Positions 1 through 4,460 of a stretch of 6,430 nucleotides of DNA are shown one piece after another. Origin of the DNA: Candidatus Bathyarchaeota archaeon (GTDB taxonomy: Archaea > Thermoproteota > Bathyarchaeia > Bathyarchaeales > Bathycorpusculaceae); NCBI GenBank assembly GCA_018396615.1, contig JAGTQT010000078.1, forward strand, positions 1 to 6,430, written 5' to 3'. Both the position numbers and the translations under genes were made by a program. Within the stretch, counting starts at the first letter, position 1; every line of letters starts with the position of its first letter. The notes beneath the pieces are model-generated. The model saw only the letters and a program-made list of their open reading frames with translations. It was not told the origin of the DNA and did no database searches.

Positions 1-4
1 TAGG

Positions 5-1258
5 ATGACTGTTCCAAAAGCACTAGAAGCACCTCTAACCGAAGAGATTGAGAGAATAATCAGACAGATTCTCCCACAAACGCCAGGCATGCCAGAATTT
101 CCCTTCGAGTACGGGCGCGTCTACCTTGAAGAGCAAAAGTGGTACCATGTCTCTTTTAAGCGTACGTTTGCAGAGGCTCCAGCCGTCCTCATAAGCGCCG
201 AAATACGCACAGGATGGTTTAGCCCAAAACGCTACGCCGTCCCAACAGTCAAAATCAGCATTCCAAAAGTCGAGGTACCAGGAGTCTCTGTTCCAACAGT
301 AACAGTGCCTACCGTGGCTGTGCCATCTTCGCCCGCAATAAGCATCCCAACCATTGAAGTTCCAAGGGCTCCAACCATAAGCATTCCTGGCGTCGAAATT
401 CCAAAAGCACCCACAATCAACATTCCAACAGTGAGTGTTCCCAGCATAGAAGTTGCCCGTATAGGCAGAGGCGACCTACGCCCAGTAGTCAGAGACCAGT
501 TCAGAGCCGCACTTGGAGACTGGGGAATATTCAACTGGGCAAGAAACGCAATAGCCGACGGACCAGGCTGGGTTGTAGGCAGCTTCCTCAACTGGCTCTG
601 GGACGTGATGATTCAGCCTCAAATTGACAAGGTGCGAGACGCCATAAACGACGGGCTTAGAAGAATGACTGGAAATACACAAGCCGCTCTAAACGCATAT
701 CGAGACCAGATTCAATCAGGAGTCAACGCAGGCTTAGCCGACGCCAGAGCTAAGGTTCAAGCAGCCTTAAACGCTTACAGAGGCTACATCCAAGACTCGC
801 TCAATGCAGGGTTAGGCGACGCCAGAGACAAGACACAGGCAGCCCTAAACTCGTATAGGGGCTATATCCAAGACAGCGTGAACAAGGGACTGCTTGATGC
901 TAGGCAGAAAGTGCAGACGGCCTTCACCGATTTTAGAGACCGCTTACAAGCCAACTTCAACGAAACCATAAACTCTGCAAACCGATCTCTAGCAAGCTTC
1001 AGAGACTCATCCAACACTTCACTGGAAACCCTGCGAGCTTCAACTGAGGCAAGCATAAACGCTTCAGCAGACAAGCTAAGAGCAAGCGTAGAAGACGCCT
1101 TCAACTCGCTCATCCCCACACTTTGGGCCATGGAAGGAATGCCAGAAGGCGTGCTGATGACGCCTGCAGTTTACAGGAACATCACTCCAACAGGCTTTGA
1201 CATCCTTTCGCTTGGAAAAATGACAGCGAGCTACATAGCCCTAGGAGTAAAGGCTTAG
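5..1258 (+). CDS. Fibrous tail-fibre/adhesin-like protein with split lectin-like ends, VP-repeat rod and 26-residue helical repeats
   Basis: A 417-residue protein with no recognised enzyme motif and no signal peptide. Residues about 35-67 (YHVSFKRTFAEAPAVLIS) resemble the first strands of the H-type-lectin/gp53-like beta-sandwich found at phage tail-fibre tips. The last 33 residues (NITPTGFDILSLG, then YIALG) resemble the closing strands of the same fold. Between them lie a Val/Ile-Pro rod (about 78-150), a Trp-rich segment (170-205: DWGIFNW, WVVG, NWLWD), three near-perfect 26-residue Ala-rich helical repeats (225-302) with a degenerate fourth, and a Ser/Ala-rich helix to about 370. This architecture suggests an extended trimeric fibre for receptor binding on a virus or cell surface. 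That function is inferred from architecture only. The ATG lies at the window edge with no in-frame stop before it, so a longer N-terminus cannot be excluded. The TAG stop is followed closely by a ribosome-binding-like GGAGAG and the broken RHH gene. Confidence 0.72.
   Translation: MTVPKALEAPLTEEIERIIRQILPQTPGMPEFPFEYGRVYLEEQKWYHVSFKRTFAEAPAVLISAEIRTGWFSPKRYAVPTVKISIPKVEVPGVSVPTVTVPTVAVPSSPAISIPTIEVPRAPTISIPGVEIPKAPTINIPTVSVPSIEVARIGRGDLRPVVRDQFRAALGDWGIFNWARNAIADGPGWVVGSFLNWLWDVMIQPQIDKVRDAINDGLRRMTGNTQAALNAYRDQIQSGVNAGLADARAKVQAALNAYRGYIQDSLNAGLGDARDKTQAALNSYRGYIQDSVNKGLLDARQKVQTAFTDFRDRLQANFNETINSANRSLASFRDSSNTSLETLRASTEASINASADKLRASVEDAFNSLIPTLWAMEGMPEGVLMTPAVYRNITPTGFDILSLGKMTASYIALGVKA
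236..454 (+). repeat. Val/Ile-Pro repeat rod within the fibrous protein
   Basis: Residues about 78-150 of the fibrous protein are a run of short beta-like units built on V-P or I-P every 5 to 10 residues (for example VPTVTVPTVAVP and PTISIPGVEIPKAPT). The DNA is only loosely repetitive, with recurring ccaacagt and agcattcc blocks. This points to selection on the protein pattern rather than a recent DNA duplication. Such alternating hydrophobic-Pro tracts are typical of stiff stalks in surface and virion fibres. Confidence 0.75.
677..910 (+). repeat. Three tandem 78-bp (26-residue) coding repeats
   Basis: Three consecutive in-frame units cover residues 225-250, 251-276 and 277-302. Each follows the pattern [TV]QAALN-[AS]-YR-x-x-IQ-[SD]-x-[VL]-N-x-GL-x-DAR-x-K. 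A fourth diverged unit (303-328) begins VQTAFTDFRD. The Ala-rich, evenly charged pattern predicts a long helix that could form a coiled-coil stalk. The repeat number may vary between strains, because the units are exact multiples of three bases. Confidence 0.85.
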
Positions 1259-1265
1259 GAGAGAC

Positions 1266-1429
1266 ATGTCACGGAAGAACAGGAACTCAAAATCCCAGAG
1301 GATATAGCGAAGGCAGTTGAGAGGCTAATAAAAGCTAGGCCTGAACTGGGCTACAAAACGGTTAGGGAGTTCGTTATCACCGCTTGCTTTCTTCAGATAC
1401 TCCGTACTCAAGCAGAAGCCGCCGAATAG
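1266..1429 (+). pseudogene. Frame-disrupted ribbon-helix-helix (RHH) gene remnant
   Basis: An ATG at 1266 has a well-placed GGAGAG upstream (1258-1263), but its frame stops after 13 codons. The next frame, from 1268, reads on with typical RHH sequence: ELKIPEDIAKAVERL (strand and helix 1), then GYKTVREFVITAC (helix 2), with a stop at 1427-1429. That frame has no ATG, GTG or TTG start, so loss of one base just after the ATG (ATG-GTC becoming ATG-TC) is the simplest explanation. Homology-like sequence fades near 1386, where the fragment runs antisense into the 3' end of the minus-strand RHH gene, so the C-terminus also looks truncated or replaced. Alternatives are a -1 shift at the A-AAA of TCAAAAT (1287-1293) or readthrough of the upstream TAG, since the frame matches the fibrous protein. 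Both are less likely. Confidence 0.6.
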
Positions 1430-1565
1430 CGTCCTTGGCAAACTCTGTTTTGCTACGGTAGCCATGCTTCCCCACAATCTTCGTTATCTCGTCATCTAAC
1501 TCCTTAGGAATCTTGTAAACAGCATAGCCCGTCTCTTCCTTTTTCTTACCCATATACTTCACCAT
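1377..1565 (-). CDS. Small ribbon-helix-helix DNA-binding protein
   Basis: This 62-residue protein is almost entirely one RHH (MetJ/Arc-type) domain. The strand is GYAVYKIP (13-20), helix 1 is KELDDEITKIVGKHG and helix 2 is RSKTEFAKDAIRRLLLEYG. A lysine-rich N-terminus could contact DNA backbone. RHH proteins dimerise through the strand and insert it into the major groove of inverted-repeat operators. The gene starts next to a perfect palindrome that overlaps the AT-rich promoter it shares with the divergent gene, so autorepression is likely. GGAG (1575-1578, minus) sits 9 nt before the chosen ATG. The later Met5 is a possible alternative. Many plasmid and virus repressors and antitoxins have this form, but no toxin-like partner is visible. 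Confidence 0.8.
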   Translation of the reverse strand: MVKYMGKKKEETGYAVYKIPKELDDEITKIVGKHGYRSKTEFAKDAIRRLLLEYGVSEESKR

Positions 1566-1582
1566 GCATGGTTACTCCTAAG

Positions 1583-1598
1583 ATTTTCTTAAGAAAAT
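1583..1598. promoter_or_regulatory. Perfect 16-bp palindrome, candidate RHH operator
   Basis: The sequence ATTTTCTTAAGAAAAT equals its own reverse complement. It lies between divergent RHH genes and its right arm overlaps the AT-rich TATA-like stretch (1594-1605, readable on both strands as AAAATATAAAGC or GCTTTATATTTT). A dimeric repressor bound here would block TBP/TFB for both genes. Its identity as an operator is inference. Confidence 0.6.
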
Positions 1599-1603
1599 AT
1601 AAA
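1595..1603 (+). promoter_or_regulatory. TATA-like box for the RHH-like gene starting at 1654
   Basis: AAATATAAA is centred near 1599, predicting a start of transcription near 1625. That gives a leader of about 29 nt containing the strong Shine-Dalgarno sequence at 1641. The element overlaps the end of the 16-bp palindrome. Confidence 0.5.
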
Positions 1604-1640
1604 GCTTATGCAACGCATCAGTTAGCGCCAAAATTTTAAT

Positions 1641-1648
1641 GGAGGTGA
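1641..1648 (+). promoter_or_regulatory. Full-length Shine-Dalgarno GGAGGTGA deciding the start at TTG 1654
   Basis: GGAGGTGA is fully complementary to the conserved archaeal 16S 3' end and lies 5 nt before TTG 1654. An in-frame ATG at 1639 overlaps it, so initiation there would not use this site. Confidence 0.7.
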
Positions 1649-1653
1649 GGCGG

Positions 1654-1899
1654 TTGACACCCAGAAAGGAGTCGAACTATGGCAAGTGCCGAAGGGTTTG
1701 GGTCAACTTCCCAATCAGCGGAGAACTAGGCGACACGTACTTGGAGCTCAAAAAGAGAGGCATCGTCCACAGCACTAGGGACGCCTTTGCTCAAGGTCTC
1801 AGATGTCTTCATGAAAAGATAGTGGAGACTGACTTGAAAAGGGCGCAGCTTGCAGCAGCCAAAAGGCTTAACAGAGAACTTGGCGAGGAATTGTTCTGA
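1654..1899 (+). CDS. Small RHH-like DNA-binding protein
   Basis: The 81-residue product (86 if the ATG at 1639 is used) starts MTPRKESNYGK. It has a strand-like RRVWVNFPIS, then helical GELGDTYLELKKRGIVHS and TRDAFAQGLRCLHEKIVE, followed by a charged Ala-rich C-terminal helix. The strand-helix-helix order and size suggest an RHH-type regulator with a helical tail, but the match is weaker than for its divergent neighbour. The start is chosen because the perfect Shine-Dalgarno sequence lies inside the longer reading and fits TTG 1654. It converges on the nuclease gene with only 14 bp between stops. A virus or plasmid regulatory role is likely from context. Confidence 0.65.
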   Translation: MTPRKESNYGKCRRVWVNFPISGELGDTYLELKKRGIVHSTRDAFAQGLRCLHEKIVETDLKRAQLAAAKRLNRELGEELF

Positions 1900-1913
1900 G
1901 GCGCCTCATGTCT

Positions 1914-3524
1914 TCAACCATTAATCTGACTTTCGACCTTCTCTTCCAATATCCTTTCGAAACCATAAACATCCTTATTTTTCTCTATGGCTTCGGCTAG
2001 AATTTCCTCGCCCATTTGCGGGTTCTTCCATATGGCATCTAGAATTTCGCGGACATCATCTTCGTCTTTGGCTATCTTGCAGACTTTCTGAACACTAACC
2101 TTTTTGGAACATCCCTTCTCATGGAGTTTCTGGTTAAAGTCTGCTGCCTTCAAAAGTTGTATGTTCATTCGGGCTGCGTAGGCTGGTAGACTAATGACCA
2201 TTTCGTCCTTGAGCCTAACAGTTTCCTTCGGGTTAAAGGCTCCTCCCGCGAAAACTCCAACAACTCCCTGTTTTACTTGTCTTCCATCTGGCGTGTCAAC
2301 TCCAAACTCCTTGCTCCAGCGGAGAACATCTAAAAAGTCGTCCACATGCTCTTTGCTTACTAGCCCCCATTTGCACGATAGCACATATGTGATTGGTGGG
2401 GCGAAGATTCCGGGCGTGACTTCCCAGATGCGGTCCACTTCGGCGTTCATTCTGCGTCCTCCAACACCCCTCAGCAGATGCAGAGTTATCCTTCTAGGAT
2501 CCATGCCTCCTGCTCTATGGTTTTGGGTCCAGAAGCGGGCGCCAGTGGTGAAGCGGTCGATGAACCACTCAGCCACTGCTTCCCAGTTGTGGCCTATTCG
2601 GTTGTCTCTACCCTTTGTCATGCGGATGTAGTTCATCGTCATTGTTATGGCTGCTTTCAGATCCTCCTCAGGCATAGATGAGTGGTGATAGTATCTGTAG
2701 TTGTTGAAAAGCTTAACCTCTTTAAGGTCAGGGTACAACTGCATAGCTCTGTTGACGGCATGTTCAGCCTCATGTTCTGTGCAACCAAGCTTGTTTTGGA
2801 TGTATGGAAAGCCTACAAGCCTCTTGAGCGCTGAGTGTTCAAGGATTATGTCCCTGACATTGTGAATTCTCTCAATGATAGAGACAGCTGAAGCGCTCTC
2901 ATAGAGGGCTTTATCTGTTCTCTGAATGGCTTCTTCAATGGCCTCTTTCCTAGGCTTGTCAGGATCAAGCCACGTAATCAGGTAACCATCTTTGAAGGGC
3001 GTTTGCCTATCATCCATCTTGTAACCCCTAACATACACTAAGCCCCTTTTCTCAAATCGTCTAACATTAGCCATGACATCTCGAATCAAAACCCCCTTAT
3101 CCTTTAGAGCTTCAACAATCTCGGTTGAGAAGTAAGCCTTACCAGCATGCTTTTCGATAAAGTTGAGGATCATTTGAGCTTTGCTAAGTTTGCCTCCTCC
3201 CCGCGCGTCCAAATACTTCTCATCAAACGCTACAAACTCACGCCCATCCACAAGCACAGAATCCTTCTCCTTAGGCTTCAAAAGATAGAGATGATACGGT
3301 CTAGTGTTTTGCACGATTCCTCCTCTTCCCCTGAAAATTCGTTCAGACTCGTAAATGGGCTCCTTAGTCCGCAAAACGAGACCCTTCTTCCAGCAGAGGA
3401 AAATAGCGCTGTAAACAGCTTTGCCACTAAGCCCTGTAGCCTCTACAAGATCCCTCTGGCTTTTGGGCTTATTATCAACAAGCGCGGCCAGAACCAAACT
3501 TCTAGTAGAACCCTTCGGCTTCAT
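1914..3524 (-). CDS. Multi-winged-helix protein with C-terminal Mrr-like PD-(D/E)XK nuclease domain
   Basis: This 536-residue protein has three predicted winged-helix segments: about 5-55 (SQRDLVEATGLSGKAVYSAI), about 112-170 (STEIVEALKDKGVLIRDVMA) and about 222-282 (FPYIQNKLGCTEHEAEHAV). The region 310-470 resembles an Mrr-family PD-(D/E)XK nuclease. It has helix NWEAVAEWF with E315 and E319, AEVDRIWEV with D364, and YVLSCKWG with K385. It ends with GVVGVFAGGAFNPKE and MNIQLLKAADFNQKL, like the Mrr ending in which a gain-of-strand is followed by a Leu-rich helix. The usual Glu/Gln two residues before the lysine is Ser383, so activity is uncertain. Likely roles are restriction of foreign or modified DNA, or a sequence-guided nuclease or regulator. 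A TATA box centred about 28 bp before the ATG implies a leaderless transcript. It lies nearest the tRNA, a cargo-like position in an integrated element. Confidence 0.7.
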   Translation of the reverse strand: MKPKGSTRSLVLAALVDNKPKSQRDLVEATGLSGKAVYSAIFLCWKKGLVLRTKEPIYESERIFRGRGGIVQNTRPYHLYLLKPKEKDSVLVDGREFVAFDEKYLDARGGGKLSKAQMILNFIEKHAGKAYFSTEIVEALKDKGVLIRDVMANVRRFEKRGLVYVRGYKMDDRQTPFKDGYLITWLDPDKPRKEAIEEAIQRTDKALYESASAVSIIERIHNVRDIILEHSALKRLVGFPYIQNKLGCTEHEAEHAVNRAMQLYPDLKEVKLFNNYRYYHHSSMPEEDLKAAITMTMNYIRMTKGRDNRIGHNWEAVAEWFIDRFTTGARFWTQNHRAGGMDPRRITLHLLRGVGGRRMNAEVDRIWEVTPGIFAPPITYVLSCKWGLVSKEHVDDFLDVLRWSKEFGVDTPDGRQVKQGVVGVFAGGAFNPKETVRLKDEMVISLPAYAARMNIQLLKAADFNQKLHEKGCSKKVSVQKVCKIAKDEDDVREILDAIWKNPQMGEEILAEAIEKNKDVYGFERILEEKVESQING

Positions 3525-3549
3525 GAATAAAACAATGCGATATGGGGAA

Positions 3550-3555
3550 TTTAAA
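3550..3555 (-). promoter_or_regulatory. TATA box of the wHTH-nuclease gene (leaderless)
   Basis: TTTAAA (minus strand, within GGTTTAAATTCC) is centred about 28 bp upstream of the ATG at 3524. No Shine-Dalgarno sequence precedes that ATG. Together these predict a leaderless mRNA starting at or within a few bases of the start codon. Confidence 0.55.
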
Positions 3556-3696
3556 CCTTCTTGCGAAATAGAAAGAATACGAAAAAAGCAAAGAGGAATA
3601 ATAGCGACTCTTTACCCAAAAGAAGCCAGAAACAATAGTCAAAAAGCTAAAATGATATGGCGGGCCCGAGGGGATTTGAACCCCTGTTCTCCGGCT

Positions 3697-3711
3697 TTCT
3701 TCCATCGACGC
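3697..3711 (-). other. Canonical-position tRNA intron 2 (position 37/38)
   Basis: This is the standard archaeal intron position. The outer helix is the anticodon stem formed after intron 1 is removed. The central helix is CTCC with GAAG (one C-A mismatch). The bulges are GGG and AAA, cut after the second base of each. At 15 nt it is near the short end for such introns. Confidence 0.75.
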
Positions 3712-3719
3712 CCGGAGGC

Positions 3720-3743
3720 TTGCGCATCGTTTTTGTAACGGTT
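3720..3743 (-). other. Noncanonical tRNA intron 1 (position 29/30)
   Basis: Exon GCGC (tRNA 24-27) pairs with intron GCGC (3722-3725) as the 4-bp central helix. The bulges are CGA (28, 29, intron) and AAG (intron, intron, 30). The cut after the second base of each bulge gives exactly this intron. The inner stem ACCGTT/AACGAT (one mismatch) closes the loop ACAAA. The outer helix is weak, which suits a relaxed motif. Confidence 0.8.
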
Positions 3744-3801
3744 CGGCGCCTTAATCCATACTGGGCTACGGGCCCTCTGTAAAATAGTGTAGGCAGGTGT
3801 G

Positions 3802-3810
3802 TTAAATTAA
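3802..3810 (-). promoter_or_regulatory. TATA box of tRNA-Arg
   Basis: TTAATTTAA on the minus strand, centred at 3806, predicts transcription from about 3779, just ahead of the tRNA 5' end at 3775. It sits in a small inverted repeat, GTTAA-A-TTAAC. Confidence 0.6.
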
Positions 3811-3831
3811 CTGTTGCTGCTTTTCTGCGGC

Positions 3832-4335
3832 TTATGTTGTTTCAATTATTTCTTCGTTTATCCACCAAGCTTTTTTCTTTCCTGATTTTCCGCCTGGATA
3901 ATAGTCTATTATGGATTTTCCGAGTTGTTTCTTGGAAATTTTCTGCATTCTTCTGAGTCTGTTTAAAATTAGCCATCTGTTTGTTTTTAGGTATTGGGCT
4001 AGTTCTGGGGTTGTGGCGCCTTTGTAGTGGAGGAGGTATTCTACAATTTTGTGGTCTGTTTCGTCCAAGCAAAATGTGTGCGGGTTTATTTTCCCGCGTT
4101 CATATGTGAGGAGTTCTAGGTCTGTAAGGTATTTTCTTATTTCCGAAAATTCATTTTCAATTTTGCTAAGCCTCTGTTCCAACTCCAAAATTTTGTCTGG
4201 CTTGGGCGTTTTTTGAAGCTTCTCCATTATCGCATCCCGAATAAAATTGCTTCTCTCTCCGTCTGGAACACGTAAAATCACTTCTTTGTAGACTTCTTCA
4301 GGTATTTTCGCGGATATGACCCTAAACTTCTCCAT
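3832..4335 (-). CDS. RHH / coiled-coil / winged-helix transcriptional regulator
   Basis: This 167-residue protein has three parts. An N-terminal RHH domain (about 4-41) has strand FRVISAKIP, then EEVYKEVILRV and ERSNFIRDAIMEKL. A helical linker (about 48-75, LELEQRLSKIENEF) probably forms a coiled coil. A C-terminal winged helix (about 92-160) has DHKIVEYLLHYKGATTPELA, recognition helix TNRWLILNRLRRM and a basic wing GGKSGKKKAWW. Two DNA-binding domains joined by a dimerising helix suggest a regulator that bridges half-sites. It is divergent from the FBP aldolase/phosphatase gene with about 125 bp between starts, so that gene and itself are the natural candidate targets (inference). A TATA-like ATAATTAAAG (4365-4374, minus) about 35 bp upstream allows a leader of roughly 9 nt. 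No clear Shine-Dalgarno sequence is present. Confidence 0.78.
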   Translation of the reverse strand: MEKFRVISAKIPEEVYKEVILRVPDGERSNFIRDAIMEKLQKTPKPDKILELEQRLSKIENEFSEIRKYLTDLELLTYERGKINPHTFCLDETDHKIVEYLLHYKGATTPELAQYLKTNRWLILNRLRRMQKISKKQLGKSIIDYYPGGKSGKKKAWWINEEIIETT

Positions 4336-4364
4336 TGAAGTCCCGCCACTTGACTATGTGGATT

Positions 4365-4376
4365 CTTTAATTATTT
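4365..4376 (-). promoter_or_regulatory. TATA-like box of the RHH-wHTH regulator
   Basis: The minus-strand AAATAATTAAAG is centred about 35 bp before the ATG at 4335, predicting a short leader. It lies back to back with the promoter of the FBP aldolase/phosphatase gene. Confidence 0.45.
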
Positions 4377-4405
4377 CACAATTTCTCTACTGTTTCTTAG
4401 GAAAT

Positions 4406-4415
4406 CTTTTAAAAG
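4406..4415 (+). promoter_or_regulatory. TATA box of the FBP aldolase/phosphatase gene
   Basis: CTTTTAAAAG is preceded by purine-rich GGAAAT in the BRE position. The predicted transcription start is near 4437, giving a leader of about 24 nt to ATG 4461. An inverted TTTC-TTAG-GAAA (4393-4404) abuts it and could be a regulator site. Confidence 0.65.
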
Positions 4416-4460
4416 ACAAAGGTCTAACTCTAAACCAAGTTGCTTGCTAAAGTGGTGTAC

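Larger units (their letters stand above)
3658..3775 (-). tRNA. tRNA-Arg (anticodon CCG) with two introns and encoded CCA
   Basis: A 7-bp acceptor stem (GGGCCCG with CGGGCCC), G73 and encoded CCA (3658-3660) frame the gene. The T arm is AGGGG-TTCAAAT-CCCCT. The D arm is GCC-GGC with GG at 18-19 and A20, an arginine identity base. Removing a 24-nt intron (3720-3743, between 29 and 30) and a 15-nt intron (3697-3711, between 37 and 38) restores an anticodon stem CCGGC/GCCGG and loop CTCCGGA with anticodon CCG (3713-3715). The mature length is 79 nt including CCA. The 13-22 pair is C-A, a minor defect. The gene's 3' end faces the accessory block, so it is a plausible attachment site. A promoter lies at 3802-3810, and T-runs follow the 3' end on the minus strand. 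Confidence 0.92.

Noticed and set aside
236..454. CRISPR-like or other noncoding tandem array
   Set aside because: The repeats are irregular, without uniform spacers, and keep an open reading frame with a clear protein-level pattern.
232..591. 119-codon minus-strand open frame rich in Gly, Thr and Val
   Set aside because: It is antisense to the Val-Pro repeat rod. Its low-complexity composition mirrors the repeats, and it has no promoter or ribosome site.
1256..1258. TAG read as pyrrolysine or another amino acid
   Set aside because: TAG is also the natural stop of the FBP aldolase/phosphatase gene (5580-5582) and of the DUF5752 gene (5607-5609), both at the family-appropriate C-terminus.
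2194..2681. Plus-strand open frames opposite the nuclease gene
   Set aside because: They have Ser/Pro/Cys-rich translations with no domain pattern, and they lie opposite the conserved nuclease core on the other strand.
3147..3738. Plus-strand open frames running from the nuclease gene start into the tRNA
   Set aside because: The frames cross the nuclease gene's promoter and the tRNA-Arg gene, and their translation shows no domain-like pattern.
3658..3775. Type II tRNA (Leu/Ser) with a long variable arm formed by CTCCGG/CCGGAG
   Set aside because: That stem leaves no anticodon arm. Treating the extra bases as two introns gives a complete arginine tRNA with matching identity bases A20, C35 and G36.
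3842..4072. 76-codon minus-strand frame inside the RHH-wHTH gene
   Set aside because: It is an alternative frame of the wHTH region, biased to Arg, Asn and Pro, without its own start signals.
4440..4460. Start of the FBP aldolase/phosphatase at TTG 4440
   Set aside because: It adds seven residues ahead of the conserved family start. The TATA position fits a short leader to ATG 4461. A leaderless TTG start cannot be fully excluded.
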